From Panicum virgatum (lineage: Eukaryota > Streptophyta > Magnoliopsida > Poales > Poaceae): a stretch of DNA of 64,000 bases. Below the pieces are notes generated by a model, which saw only the letters and a list, made by a program, of their open reading frames with translations, was not told where the DNA came from and ran no database searches. Numbering within the stretch: position 1 is the first letter of the stretch; each line of letters begins with the position of its first letter. The stretch spans positions 24,600,913 through 24,664,912 of the forward strand of contig NC_053147.1 of the NCBI RefSeq assembly GCF_016808335.1, given 5' to 3'. Positions 21,812 through 34,291 of the stretch are shown one piece after another. A program made the translations under genes and the position numbers.

Positions 21812-23288
21812 ATATATTATGTATGTATTGCATTCTTGCACCTATCTGCATGCATTATCCTTCTTTGATTTGTTATCCTTGTTCTTGGCACTAGTTAGTC
21901 AGTTAATCACTTAACTTGACTAGATGCTTAGCCCTGCTTAGAATATTTATATCGCTCGCTAGACAGGAATAGTTTGGAGGATCACATTTACTGGTTACCC
22001 TTGATCGCACTGGTCCGGCTTGGTTGTATGGTCTGGTAGTATCAAGGTTCAAGCGGAATGGTAGGGCCTAGAGAATGAAGTCACATGGGCATAGCCCGCT
22101 TGGATCGATTAAGGACCGAGTGGATGCCATCGGCCTTGAGCACCTTTCCGTGCTACCACATATCCAATATAATGGTACGGATGATCCAATTACCTTCTTT
22201 GACTTGATCATTGATGTACAGTCCTAGATACGTGGCTACGGGCTATGCAGAGAGGCTTAGTGTGTCTCCAGGTGGACCTATGTGTGGAAAAGTTTAAAGA
22301 TGCCCCTGGTGGAACTAAGTCTCTACTCGTAAGCTAGGTGTGAGGTTCAATGATAGAGCCTTGTTGGGAATGGTTGACGTGAGTACCCTCTTGCCCGGCG
22401 TGATCGGTTGGGTGAGTCGCATGGTCCTCGCGTCGTGTGGGTAAAGTAGTACACCCTTGCAAGGTTATAATCAATTCGAATTACCGCGCTCTCGGATATG
22501 AGCAATCTCTTGGTTCGTCGAATTCTTCATGTTGGCTTTGGATTCATGTCATATCGAGGATTTATTATAGATTATGTTACTCTCTTAATCAACTAAAATT
22601 GTTTGGGGGTTGGACAAAATTAATTAAGTTTGCTAGGTGATAGTCTAGACAGCTCATGCCTAAGCAATAATTACTTAACCCGAAAGCCTTTATTTGAGCC
22701 TTTGCATGATCCTTGTTTATTTAATCGTTTAAGTCTTGCGAGTACCTTTATACTCAGGGTGCTTCTAACCCTAGTTGTAGGTGAACAGGAAGTGGTGTTC
22801 GGCCACTTCTACCCCGCCGATTCAGGCGCGGGGGAGGAGTAGGTCGTTGAGGCTGGGATGGTGTCCTTGAGCAAGACATCATCATCGTAGTATGTTTTTA
22901 TCGTAATCGAACTCCGTGAGAGCATGTAAATATAATAATCTTTAAGTTTCTGTTTAATATGGATTTCGTGAGCCCAAGGTTTGTAATGGAAGTTAGTTGA
23001 ACCCTCCTATATTGAACTTGTAATTTTAATTGTATAATATTGCTCTTTGTGGATCATCGGCAATGTACGTGCTTGTGTAACAGTACGTGTGCTTAATCCT
23101 GGGCATGTGGTAAACACGTACCGGGATTACCGGGTTTGCTCTCGTTCTAGGTGAATTGTGTTGATTAAGTACCTCTAAGGTGTGGATTAACACGTGGCGT
23201 GTCGAGAGACGGACACTTGATAGCCCTCATCTTAAAGGATTAATCAATAATTTCACCTAAACCGAGTGCAAATTGGGCGGTTCTCACA
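21812..23288 (+). repeat. 5' LTR remnant of element D
   Basis: This is 1,477 bp without coding potential, ending ...GGCGGTTCTCACA just before the primer site. The upstream part of the LTR lies beyond element A, outside the window. The assignment relies on position and on general likeness to grass Tekay LTRs. Confidence 0.65.
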
Positions 23289-23290
23289 AC

Positions 23291-23305
23291 GGGTATCAAA
23301 GATGA
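23291..23305 (+). other. Primer-binding site of element D (Met-tRNA type, degenerate)
   Basis: GGGTATCAAAGATGA resembles the initiator-Met primer site TGGTATCAGAGC with a few mismatches and sits two bases after the presumed LTR end. Confidence 0.6.
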
Positions 23306-23976
23306 GGTTGCATGGAGTGAACTTAAAATTTGCTTAGTGGGATGAGAGTAAAATAAAATTTGATCACTTGCACTAAGATTTATGTTTGTTAAAAATTTGA
23401 ACTTAAGGTAAAATGCTACCCTTCTTCCTTCGTATTAGAGCTAATTCTTCCTTATTGCTTCACTTGTTTAACTAAAATGTGCTTAACCTCTCTTGACTTT
23501 GTGGGTAGTGGGCGCGTAGGAAAACCCTTTGACATCCGGAAAACCTTTTGCTCCTTTTACCGGGGTTGAGTAGGTGGGAATCACCCATTGCCCTAAGTGC
23601 TAGTAGGAGGGTTGTAGCGCTGCTGGGCAATGCGGTTATTTTGGATCGTGAGTGAGTGCTAGAACGTTAAGGCGTGCTCACGATGTGAGGAGAAAACATG
23701 TTGCATTCATACCTTGCATGCATACATTCATGTATGCATATACTCTTTTGGTCCTCAAATCTGCACCCAATCACTCTCCCGTGCGGCTGATCAGATTTTT
23801 GCCCATCTCGTTCTTGTTAATCTTAGTGGACCAAATCTACTCTATCTCTTAGAGTTACTACTCCTATTTTGATCGTGTGTTAGATTTTTATCTACACATT
23901 GTCTTTCCACCGTTCCTTAGAGTATCCTTATCTATCTTTTATTTCCCGATCGCTAACCGTTTTGTTCATTAACAGG

Positions 23977-25560
23977 ATGGTGTTGCGCTCGGAGACTGAT
24001 AGGGATGATGCTAGTGCGTCGGGTGCCAACCGCAATGGCAACGATGTTCTCCTTCCTGAACCTCCCATTCACCCAACCCTCGCGGACATCTTGGCCTGAC
24101 AAACTGAACTCCTGGCGCACTTAGTCAATTAAATGGGCAATGCCGGCAATCATGGTCCAAGAGCTGAACCTCCAGTGAACAGGTTCGGAGAATTCTTCCG
24201 CACCAACCCACCCATCTTTCGTGGCTCCAAGGATCCACTTGATGCAGACTTCTGGCTCAATGTGATCGAAGAAAAACTTGGTCTTATTGAGTGTGAGCCA
24301 CATGAGAAGGTTCTTTTTGCTGCTCATCAACTGCATGATGCCCCTGGGGCTTGGTGGCGGAATTTCAAGGCCTCTCACCCTGCTAACCACCGCTTCACAT
24401 GGGATGAGTTCCGCACAGCTTTCTGCTCTTTCCATATCCCCAAGGGTATAATGGATATTAAGAAGAAGGAATTTCTGAACCTTACTCAAGGACGTCGTGA
24501 GGTGATGGCATATGTCAATGCCTTACCCTTTCCCAGTATGCACCTGAAGAAGTGGCCACTGATGCCAAGAAACAAGAACGCTTGTATGATGGGTTCTCTG
24601 AAGAATTACAAGACAAGCTCTCCACTACCAAGTTTGAAGACTTATATGACCTGGTGAATATTGCTATCAGAGCCGAGCACAAGATGAAGAATTTTGAAGC
24701 AAAGAACAAGCGTGCTGCTCCTACCTCGGCGGGTGGTAGCTCCTCACGTCCACGTCTGGAGCCTTCTCCTCTTCCACCTCGGGCGCCGGGAGCTCAACCT
24801 CCCCGTCCTATGTGGATTGTGTGTCACCCTCAATCTCTTCAGGAACAAGCTCCTAGGCCAGCCAAAACCTATTGGAACAACCCCGGTGTTGCCGCAAGGG
24901 GTCCATGCTACAATTTTGGTGGCATGGGTCGCATCTCCAGGAACTGTCCCTTTCCAAGTCAGAGTGGTGACTTCAATGCACCTAGGCCCAATAACCCTTC
25001 ACTTCAAGCCCCGCGTCAAGAAGCTAAGCCACCTCAAGTTCTTAAGCGTGGTCGTCTCAACTACACCACCGCTGAATGAGTTCCGGAGAATGCCGAAGTG
25101 CTCATGGGTACGTTTCTAATCAATCCCCACCTTGCCATGGTTCTTTTTTATTCTGGCGCAACTCTCTCATTCTTCAGTAAGATGTTCGTACTGCATAGTA
25201 GTCTTGAGATGCAAAGTCTACAAGTACTATACCATATAGAATCACCAGGTGGAGAGATCATTTCTAAAAATTTTGTAGATAAGGTTCCAATTCTCATCGA
25301 GGGAGGTACCTTCCAAGCTAATCTTTTTGTCCTAGATCAGATGGATTAAGATGTGAATCTTGGGATGATTTGGTTGAGTAAGCATGATAGAGTTAACAAA
25401 TGTGGGCCCCGCGTCATCGATCTTTGGCATATCTTTGGGGGTAGAGTTCTTTTCTCTCTCTACCACCCCCACTTTCTTATTGAAGTTCATCCTTCTGGAT
25501 ATTGTTATATGTGTACACAATCACCATCAATAAGACTCTAAGAATATCACATCATGCCAT
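23977..25560 (+). pseudogene. Degenerate gag-protease of element D
   Basis: Gag begins near the ATG at 23977. In-frame TGA (24097) and TAA (24130) follow. The gag core is clear at 24133-24500 (FFRTNPPIFRG, DAPGAWWRNFKASHP, FTWDEFRTAF). A frameshift near 24520 leads into 24552-25079 (ERLYDGFSEELQDKL). The zinc knuckle is damaged (CYNFGGMGRISRNCP). After a TGA at 25077 the protease region follows with FYSGAT in place of the D-S-G-A catalytic motif. The frame decays after 25350 and no RT follows. Confidence 0.85.
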
Positions 25561-25679
25561 GTCAGGTCACATATACCTCAGATCTTAGATAGTTATCCTG
25601 TCTAGGTGATTATGGCCTCAACATAGTCTGAGTTTTATCCTTCCCCTCTTGCTTACCCAAATCTCGGGACGAGATTTCT

Positions 25680-26180
25680 TTAAGGGGGGGTAGATTGTAA
25701 CATCCCAGGTTTTGGAAAAATTGAAATTCCGGAAGCTCCAGGTTCAAACACCGGAACCTCCGGTTTTACTCTGCTCCGGTGGGCAGAGCACGAATCGCGG
25801 CGCGCCGCACGTCGCCATTGCCGCCGCCAGCCATCCTCGTGCCACGCGCCGGCCATCCTCATTCCGTGCACGTCCAAATCCCCTGAGGAGCTGCCATGTT
25901 CTTCTTTTCATTCTCTTCTTCCTCGAGCTCAAGCCTAGCTGAGCCGCCCCGTCGCCGCTCCGGCCATCTCCGGCTGCCGTTTGTCGATTTCTCCCAACAG
26001 CATCTGCCTAGTCTCGTCCTCCACCAATCCACGAGCCCATTTGAGCTGTTCCCCGACCGAAATCGATTCCCCATGGCCGCCACCGCTTGAAACTCTACCT
26101 CACGCATCGAGCTCCATTCTCCGGCCTTTCTCCACATGACCTGAGCTCGGGGTAAGTACCACGGTATCCCCTTCGACCTC
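25680..26180 (+). repeat. Purine tract and 3' LTR start of element D
   Basis: TTTAAGGGGGGGTAG precedes TGTAACATCCCAGG at 25696, taken as the LTR start. The 485 bp visible are GC-rich. The LTR is cut by Tat copy C at 26181. Whether it resumes at 40050 is unclear, since no match to the 5' LTR remnant is seen there. Confidence 0.65.
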
Positions 26181-27385
26181 TGTTGTCGGTCGAAATCCAC
26201 CGGCGAGTAGCGACAGGCAACACGAAGAGCCGGGAGGTCACCGGGGCGCTGGCAGGCACTGCTCCATCGTCGACGGCCCACAATTCCGTCACGCGCCCGG
26301 AGATTCCGGAGAATGTCAGGCGTGCCACCAGACCTATACCCGATCAGGAAGGTGCGAACGTGCTTGCGACGATTTGCCCGCATACACAAACACGTGGAAA
26401 CGTAAGTCCGAGCCGTGGTCGGCTTCCCGGGACGACTCTTGCATCGGCTTTAAAGAGCCGATCGACTCCCGGTGTCAGATTGGATCTGTATCTATCCAGA
26501 TATTGATGAATAAAGCAAATAACTGTAAAGCTGCTTCAATTAAATCTAACTAATCTAATCCACGATGGTAAAAAGCTTCACTGCTAGATCGGAACATCCT
26601 ACACGTGATTGGGCCTAATGAACGTAACAAATAACTAAACCATAACCAAAAACAGAGGCCTAAGAACTAGCAAGAGCCGATTCCCGGATCAATTCCCTGT
26701 TAAGACTAAAGCAAAGCATCTAACACGCCGCCGGATCATCCAACCCGTTTGCAAGGCCTAACCTAGCAGATATTACACCAACTCTTAAGAATAAGAGCAA
26801 ATCATAACAGATTAGATCTATTAGATGGAAAAGAAGCAGAGTGTTGTCTCCGTGCAACTAACTCTTCACAACAAGAATTAGCATGAGATTGAAACGTGAC
26901 TGCACGAAAAACAACATGATATTCGTAGATGATAAGCAACAAAGCACAACAGATCTACTAAAAGCCATGCTACGAACATCAAGATAACTAGCATTACTCG
27001 CCATCAAAAACGCTTCAGTACGAGTAATACCAAGGTAAAAGCAAGAACAACGCTGCCCTGATCGCAAGAAGCGATCAGGGCAGCATGGCGCTTACTTGGA
27101 TGAAACCCTAGAATTAGGGGTGGCGATGCGCCGAGAATTGTTGTTTGTGAGACGTGATGACGTTCTTCTTCATGAATAACATAGGGTACATATTTATAGT
27201 TCGGAGACTTGGGAAACAATCTAATCCTATCTTGTCCCGATCGGACACTATCTCTAATCTTGAACTAAATCTAAAGATACATGGCCCATGTGGCCCAAAT
27301 GCTCATGCAGGAGCCGATTTATAAGCCTTATTAATCTTCTGCTTTAAGCCCAACTTGCTTTCGGCCCAAATTTATGGCGATAACA
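26181..27385 (-). repeat. 3' LTR of Tat copy C
   Basis: The LTR is 1,205 bp, ends TGTTGTCGGTCG and GGCGATAACA, with a TATA box at 27191-27198 (minus) and a stem-loop at 27052-27084. The adjacent purine tract is at 27386-27402. Confidence 0.94.
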
Positions 27386-27649
27386 CATGCCCCCTGGTTT
27401 TGGCAATGATAATTCCAAAACCACTCCGTTGCTTCATCTTCTCGTTAATGCTCATTAAAACACACTGCAACCACCAAGGAAGACGCAACGTCTCTGCAAT
27501 TGGCTCCTCGTAGAATGTGAAACTGCCGATCCATCTCCATCCTTTTACGATTTAACCTCACCCCGAATTGGCTCTTCTTCACAGCAAACTCCTCTTCCTC
27601 CAAAGCCAGTAGCACAGAAAAAACCCCAATCTTCTGGCAACCAATAGCC

Positions 27650-28201
27650 ATGGCGATCTCTTCCTCCTCCGGCTCCAACTCCTTCAGAGATTCTTCCTCC
27701 TCTTCTCCTTCTTCTTCTTCTTCTCTCTCCGCCTCCTCCATCGACTCTATCCCAGAGAGCCAAGAGCCGACTCCCGAAAGGGACCCGACAGCAGCGTACG
27801 AAGCGTTGGCTCCTCTGCATTGGGATGCAGAGGAGTTCGACTTCAGGACCATCTCCGAGGAGGACGAGCCCGAAACTGAGGGGGAAGACCTCCAGTTCCT
27901 GTTCCAGGAGGAACTGGATAGCGTCAGCGACGACGCTTTCTCTTGGGACGGAGTCGACTCCTTTTCGGAAGAAGAGATCGACTCCTCCTCCGGCGACGAC
28001 GAGTCGATGGGCGGAAAGCCCTTCCAGTTCCTCGGGTCCTCCGAGGAGGACAGTGAGGAAGAGAGCGGCGGCGGCGACGGCTGGAGCGACTTCGGGTCCG
28101 AAGGCGGCAGCAGCGCCTTCGGCACCGACGACGACGATGATGATGACAGCGACAACGGTGGAGATGTGTCGGCCCGGAGCCCCAAACGCCGTAGGTACTA
28201 G
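27650..28201 (+). CDS. Antisense acidic Ser/Asp/Glu-rich ORF of Tat element (copy C)
   Basis: The intact ORF of 183 aa starts in a good context (tagccATGGcg). It shares with the copy A ORF the N-terminal MAISSSS, the central EALAPLHWDAEEFDF, MGGKPF, the acidic run and the C-terminal ARSPKRRRY. The sequences differ at many residues but neither copy has a stop or frameshift, unlike the gag-pol frames of the same elements. No known domain is recognised. Confidence 0.65.
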   Translation: MAISSSSGSNSFRDSSSSSPSSSSSLSASSIDSIPESQEPTPERDPTAAYEALAPLHWDAEEFDFRTISEEDEPETEGEDLQFLFQEELDSVSDDAFSWDGVDSFSEEEIDSSSGDDESMGGKPFQFLGSSEEDSEEESGGGDGWSDFGSEGGSSAFGTDDDDDDDSDNGGDVSARSPKRRRY

Positions 28202-28379
28202 GTACCTACGAGCAGTAGAAGTAGGATTGTAGGAGTAGGATTGTAAAGCCGAAGGATTAATTCCTTTGTAACAATCGGCTTTTCCTTGTAAGAAACCTTC
28301 CTTTTAATGAAATCAATTTCCTTCAATTTTGTGTGTCTGATTTACTTCCCAAAAAGCCGATAGCAACGCATCAGGCTTC

Positions 28380-28387
28380 TATAAATA
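28380..28387 (+). promoter_or_regulatory. TATA box of antisense PMD gene (copy C)
   Basis: TATAAATA occurs in CTTCTATAAATATCC, 207 bases before the ATG at 28594. Position and context are the same as in copy A. Confidence 0.55.
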
Positions 28388-28593
28388 TCCAAGAGCCGAC
28401 GAAATTCAAACTAGAAGCAACCCGCACAAGAGTAGAGTATCACTTCCACCTTGAACTGAACTCGAAACAGACTCTCAAATCCGAGTGTAATTCGAAAACC
28501 CAGCTCTACAAATTCGAGCAAGAACTTCTCCAAGCATCCGGAATTTGAATCAGAGCCCACAGCAACCAAACCATAAATCAACAGATCTGAACC

Positions 28594-31580
28594 ATGGCAG
28601 ACTCTGCAGTTCAGACAACAAATTCTGCAATCGATGATGCGGCAATCTGCGGCTTGAAGGTAACATTCAGCCTAATTCTTTTGGTATTCTTCAGCTTATT
28701 AAGCCTCTGAACAAATCAAATTCTGAAACATGACACCATATGTAAATTTCTGAATCTCTGAACTTCAGGTGTCAGACATCCTTCTGTCGCATCCCTCCAA
28801 TCTAAAATCTTTCTGTCTTGGCCCACGAGCTTACGAAAATCCCACAGATTTAATCTCTTGTGAAGCAAATAGGATTCCTTTCGTGAGTCAAAACATCGAT
28901 TTGAACCTCTGGGCCGACTGCTTAAGAGCCTGGCCTAACCCCCCTGAGAGCTGGATTACATGGTACATCAGAGTAGCAAAAGCTTATACACCCTTGTGGC
29001 AGCAGCTGAACATATCTGATGCACTCAGCTTATCACTGTCCCCACTTGACAAAGATGAAAACCTTCTGAAAACCATCGGCTATTTCTGGTCCGATGCTCT
29101 GAACTGTTTTCTCTTCGGTCATGGACCCATGACCCCTACTCTGCTGGATGTCACTATGATCACTGGCTTAGACATTGGATCTCCTAATCCTGCTGCCCAC
29201 AAAATGGCAGAAGTCCCCTTTAAACTTTCTTCCAAGGCAAACTGCACAAACTGGGGCACTTACATGAACCAGTATATGAAAACAAAAGGTCTAGTGACTG
29301 AAAAGGAACACACATTAAATCTCTGGCTAGAGCACTTCATCTTCTGTGGTCCTTCTTTAGCTCCCACTAAGAATTATCTTCCCTTGGCCTACCACCTGGC
29401 CCATGGCAACCGCACCGGCCTAGGCAAGCTTTTCCTTGGAGAAACATACAGATATCTCCATTTGATGACATCTAACTTACTTAACCAAAAGAAACTGAGA
29501 ACTGGAGGCCCTTGGTGGTTTATTCAGTTGTGGGCACAACTGTACTTTCAGCACCAGATCCCAAACTTCCAAGGCCTGACCAAGAACTCTTTTCCTGATG
29601 AGAGTGGCAAACCAATTAGATGTACTAGTTACGACCAAGCTTTATTTAGTCTTCCTGGTAGCAAACTGAACCCAACAGATGCAGCAAACTGGTTCAGAGT
29701 CTTCTACAAAGGTTTAGACAACCCTCTCTTTTTCCCATTCACTGAATCTGAATCCTTTGAGAATCCAACTGCCTTTAGACTAGATAGTTTTGCCGATGAC
29801 GACAGCACTCGGCATCTATATTCTTTAATGATCTGACTTGGTTTCCTCCCTGTTGGCATGAGCACCTCTAATAGAATCATCAAACCAAGCTATGAAACCT
29901 ATCAACCAGCCATAGCAGCTCGGCAATTTGACTTGGGACAAGACCCTCCCCACTTCCATATTAACCACTTGGTGGAGAGTAGAGCCGATCTGCCTGATGG
30001 TCTCACCAATTCAAGATGCTACAGTATGTTTGACAACCTCCACATTCCAACACCAGCCGATCTGTCCTTCACTTCCTCTTCAATCGGCTTTAACACTTGG
30101 TGGGAAATGTGGAAAACTCACATTTTTAGAAGAGCTTTAGGCCCTCAACTGCAGCAAAATGATCCTGAAAATGTAATCTCCAAGGAAGAGGTACTGAATC
30201 TGTGCACTTTATCCCTTCTAAGTCCTCTATCCTTCTACTTGTCTAATTCTTGCTCACCCTGTTTGCAGCAACAAGATGGTCCAGAACCTATGACCAGCAA
30301 CGGGGAGCCATCCCACTTTCTTCCAACTGCCCCTGATGTACTCTTCTGAAAAAAAATCACCATCAATGAAGAAAGAGATAATGACTATTCAACCGGACTT
30401 ACTTCAGTCGGCTTCCAAACGAAGACAAGCTTCTGCAATTGTTGCCCCCCGAGTCTTAACCAAGAAAAGGAAGATGATCACGAGGCGAGTCATCAAGAAA
30501 CCAGCACCAGCTTCCCCGAGTCCATCAGAGTCCAACACCAACCAGGTAACTCATCTTTCTAAAACTTCTTCTTTATTGCATACACATGTACTCTGGTTGA
30601 CTGTAATTCTATTTCCAGGATGCAACTGAAGACATCCTCGAAACTAGTAGCCCAGCACAACACGAAGTCATCAATCATGAAGTTGATACTGGAGCAACTA
30701 AAACTTTAAATGCTCTGACGGATGTGCATGACAAACAGGCTGACATAGTCGAAGCCCCTGTTGTCACCTCCAATCCAACCGTATCGGCTACACTAGAGCC
30801 GATCATCACTTCTTGTTCAGAACAGGTAACTTTTATGACAGCCAATTTTGAACCAGCCGATAGCTTCATAAATGCACCTTGCTCTAACTTCAGATATGTC
30901 CACAGGGCTTAGACATTTCAAGTTTGCTTTCCTTTGACCCGGCATCAATGGGTCTAACTGCCCCTGGAGCAAAAACACCATCTTTGGAGCAATCGGCTAA
31001 CTTGGCAAATCAGCTTCATCTCATCAAGGATCTACTATCTGCTCCAATCACTACTCTGGTTGATGATTCCGGCAAGATAAAAGAAATTCTCGAGCAGATA
31101 GAATCCCAGCTTCCAGAATCACTTCAAGTCAAACTCTGGCCAGCCGGCCATCTTCCCTTCTTTCGGGCAGAGGTGAAGGCAGCACAACAGAGAATAGAAC
31201 TGCGTCATTCTCAAATCCCTCTGAAAGCCGACATCGCTCAGAAGTGCAAACTACTCAACCAAAAGAAGGCAACTCTGGATGCTAAAGCTGATATCTCTGA
31301 GAGCACAAGACGACTCAACCTCTTGGAAAAGGAACTGATGGAACTTGAAGAAAAGGTCCGCAATACCCAAAGACTAATACAAGAGGAGAAAGCTTCGATC
31401 GCAAACTCCAAGCAGGAAGCTCAAGAAATGACTGAACAAATACAGGCAGAGTTTGCAGAGATAAGCACCTTGAGTCGACAGATAATATCAGGCGATGACA
31501 AGGACGACGAAGAAATAATTGCAAGAGCTGATGCTGTACGTGCAGAAGCCATCCATGCCATAGAAAGATTCCTGAACTAG
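28594..31580 (+). pseudogene. Antisense plant-mobile-domain-like gene, 5 exons (copy C, nearly intact)
   Basis: The exons are 28594-28659, 28769-30190, 30269-30545, 30619-30825 and 30906-31580. GT/AG borders match copy A exactly. Exon 2 (474 codons) is open except for one TGA at 29834-29836 where copy A has CGA. It carries the PMD-like region (WADCLRAWPNPPESW, WYIRVAKAYTPLWQ). Exon 3 has one extra base in an A run near 30352. Exon 4 is Thr/Val/Glu-rich and longer than in copy A (69 versus 56 codons). Exon 5 is the coiled coil (LNLLEKELMELEEKV). Only two point lesions separate this copy from a full reading frame. Function unknown. Confidence 0.78.
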
Positions 31581-31698
31581 TAGAACTATTCAGAAAATAT
31601 TTGATATTGCCTGTTAAACCTGAAACTTGTACTCATTTAAAACATCTTAAGTCGATGGTCACACATCGGCTATCTTGCTTCTCATATGTATTTTTACT

Positions 31699-31803
31699 AG
31701 CCAACTCAATGTGTTGGCCTTCATTCATTTTTTTTACTGGCCAACTCAACATGTTGGCCTTTCTCTCTCTCTTTTTTTTCCCGGCCAACTCAACGTGTTG
31801 GCC
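31699..31803. repeat. Hairpin plus T-run minisatellite, 3 units (copy C)
   Basis: Three units carry the GGCCAACTCAAYRTGTTGGCC core and T-rich spacers, between the ends of the antisense gene (31580) and pol (31790). Copy A has six units, so the array changes copy number between elements. Confidence 0.85.
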
Positions 31804-33583
31804 TTTTACGCTGCAGCCAGATGGATCTCATCGGATCTTGGTACTCGCTTTCCCACATGCTCGGGAAATACTTCTTGAGGTGTTGGCCATTAACCGCCAC
31901 GGGAAACTTGACACCATCCAACTCTTCAAGCATGTAGGCATTTCCAGGCAAAACCTGATCAACCTTGTACGGTACGTGCCAAGTTGGAGACCACTTGCCA
32001 TATTTTCTATCTTTAGTTCCCAATGGCAATACTGCCTCCCAAACCAAGTCTCCAACCAGGAAATTCTTTGGCTTGACCTTCTTGTTGTACGCACGAGCAA
32101 CTTTAGCCTAGTTTTCCTTAATCTTCTCCAATGACCAAAGTCTTAGCTCTATCAGGTCCTCCACATTGTCATTCATCAAGGCTGCATATTGTTCAGTTGT
32201 TGGATCATTCTGGAACTTGAGACGCCTTGATCCAGCCGTAATTTCCCATGGTAGCACAGCATCTTGGCCGTAGACTAAATGGTACGGCGATGTCTTGGTG
32301 GACCCGTGACATGAAAAACGATATGCCCACAAAGCCTCTGACAAAACCTCATGCCAGCGCCTAGGATATTCATCAATCTTCCTCTTTATGAGCTTGATGA
32401 GGCTCTGGTTGGATGCTTCAGCTTGTCCATTAGCCTGGGCATAATATGGAGATGATCTAATCAGCTTAATCCCCATGTCATCGGCAAACTTCCTGAATTC
32501 CTCTGATATAAAGACCGATCCTCCATCGGTCGTAATGGTCTGAGGGATCCCAAATATGTTAATGATGTGCTCTTTGACAAAGCTGATCACATCTCTTGAC
32601 GCTACTGACCTCATGGGCACTGCTTCTACCCACTTTGTGAAATAATCTATAGTAGCTAAGACCCACTGGTGAACCTTGCTAGATGACAGGTTGATCTGAC
32701 CAATCATGTCCATGGCCCAACCTCTGAATGGCCACGGTTTGATGATAGGATTCATTACTGATGCTGGCACTATCTGAATTTTGTCAAACCTCTGACATGC
32801 CTGACATCCTTTGTAATATTTGAAGCAATCTTCAAACATAGCGGGCCAGTAATAACCCGATCGCCTAATCAGCCACTTCATCTTATGAGCCGATTGATGA
32901 GTACCGCAGGCTCCTTCATGAACCTCATGCAAGAGCCGATTTGACTCTGAAGGTCCCAGACATTTAAGCAGTAGTCCTTCCAAGGTCCTGTAGAACATGT
33001 CATCCCCTATCAGAACATACTTCATAGCCTTGAGTTTTATCCTCCTGGGTGCCCCCCGAGCCGAATCCTTCAAGTAATTGATGATATCGGCTCTCCAGTC
33101 TCCAGGTTCTAGAAACTGAACCTCTATATCAACCCCATCGGCCGTTTCCTTGTAACCGGAAGCCATCTGTGCCAAATCATTGGCTTCATTGTTTAGAGTC
33201 CTGCGTATCCAGTGGAAATTAATGTACCTGAATTGTGACATCAACTCACGGCACTGCATCCATATCGGAAAAAGAGCCTCGCTCTCACATCTATATTCTT
33301 CCGTGAGCTGAGAAATCACCAGCTTCGAATCTCCAAATATTTCCACCGCTTCTGCACCATCTTCGAGGAGCAGTTCCATCCCTTTGCGAACGGCTTCATA
33401 TTCCACCAAATTATTGGAGCATGGGGAGGTCATCTTGATGGAAAAGGAATAAATCGTCCCTCGAGGCGATACCAACAGAATTCCCACACCGCACCCATCA
33501 TCACAAGCCGATCTGTCAAAAAACATAGCCCAAGCACGAATAAAATAGTGCAGTAATATCAGTGCTGATCCTGTCTGCAACAA
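31790..33583 (-). pseudogene. Archaeal-type RNase H and integrase of Tat copy C
   Basis: A long minus-strand frame from 33583 to 32108 covers the archaeal-type RNase H (FFDRSACDDG, where copy A has FFDGSACDDG; NLVEYEA; GDSKLV) and integrase: zinc region (GACGTHQSAHK, CQACQRF), catalytic Asp in WAMDMIG and TTDGG, catalytic Glu in GQAEASN. A TAG at 32108-32110 (Lys codon in copy A) interrupts it. The C-terminal region continues to 31790 and its normal stop is lost, adding about 17 residues. It integrates the cDNA in active relatives. Confidence 0.92.
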
Positions 33584-34011
33584 GATCCGCTAGTGCCTGT
33601 CCTTTGACTGCTTTTGCAGGCTGATATCGAATATCGAACTCTGACAATGCAAACATCCATTTTCCAAGCCGGCCTTTCAGAACAGGAGCCGACAGCATGT
33701 GCTTTATGACATCCGATTTGCATATGACAATTGTTTCCGCCGAGAGCAAAATATGACGAAGCTTTGTACATGTAAAGAATAAGCAAAGGCAAAGCTTCTC
33801 AATTTCAGGATACCTGGTCTCGACGTCTAACATGCGCCTGCTGAGGTAGAAAACCACCCTCTCCTGGCCGTCGCGCTTCTGGATTAACACCGAAGCAATG
33901 GAAGTGTCACCCACGGATAGGTACACATAGAACGACCTATCTTGCTGAGGAGGAACCAAGACTGGAGGCTTTGATAAATATTCTTTGATTTCATCGAAAG
34001 CTTGCTACTGT
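33516..34011 (-). pseudogene. First RNase H region of Tat copy C
   Basis: The minus frame contains FYVYLSVGDTSIASVLIQ, the YPEIEKLCLCLFF block and SEFDIRYQPAKAVKGQALADL. This is the usual gypsy RNase H, which in Tat elements has degraded catalytic residues. A Cassandra solo LTR separates it from RT upstream. An in-frame TAG lies at 34005-34007. Confidence 0.85.
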
Positions 34012-34291
34012 TGTGACACCCCAACCCAAGGGCTTAATAGAATTGATAGAATACTCATATCAACAAGTTGCAACTTCTTTTCCGGAAGCCGATTTCGAAA
34101 GAACTCCAAAGTTAAGCGTGCTTGGCCTGGAGCAATTTCGGGATGAGTGACCGACCGGGAACTTCTTCCCGGGTGCGCATGAGTGAGGACAAAGTGCGCA
34201 GAAAAGACATGTGTTGGTCTGTGAGGACAGTCTATGTCCTAGAAAGCAGCCAGATGTAGCGGGCCCGGCTTCGGGGAGGCGGGACGTTACA
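34012..34291 (+). mobile_element. Cassandra-type TRIM solo LTR with 5S rRNA-derived promoter
   Basis: The 280-bp insertion starts TGTGACACCCC and ends GACGTTACA, flanked by perfect 5-bp duplications actgt (34007-34011 and 34292-34296). The empty site is visible in copy A near 17780. Bases about 34100-34190 match the 3' part of plant 5S rRNA, including the box A region (AAGTTAAGCGTGCTTGG, about 34109-34125) and box C region (GGATGAGTGACC, 34141-34152). A 5S-like segment within the LTR is the hallmark of Cassandra. No internal domain or second LTR remains, so it is a solo LTR. Confidence 0.9.

Larger units (their letters stand above)
21812..26180 (+). mobile_element. Tekay/Del-type Ty3/gypsy element D, internally deleted and interrupted
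   Basis: The order is a 5' LTR remnant (21812-23288), Met-tRNA-type primer site, degenerate gag and partial protease (23977-25560), a purine tract and the start of a 3' LTR (25696-26180). No RT, RNase H or integrase is present, so pol is almost wholly deleted. Tat copy A interrupts the 5' LTR on the left and Tat copy C the 3' LTR on the right. The 3' junction sequence (CTCGGGACGAGATTTC, TTTAAGGGGGGGTAG, then TGTAACATCCC) is typical of grass Tekay/Del elements. Confidence 0.8.

Noticed and set aside
34090..34190. 5S rRNA gene
   Set aside because: Only the 3' part matches, with several changes, and it lies inside TG...CA ends with a target duplication, as expected for Cassandra.
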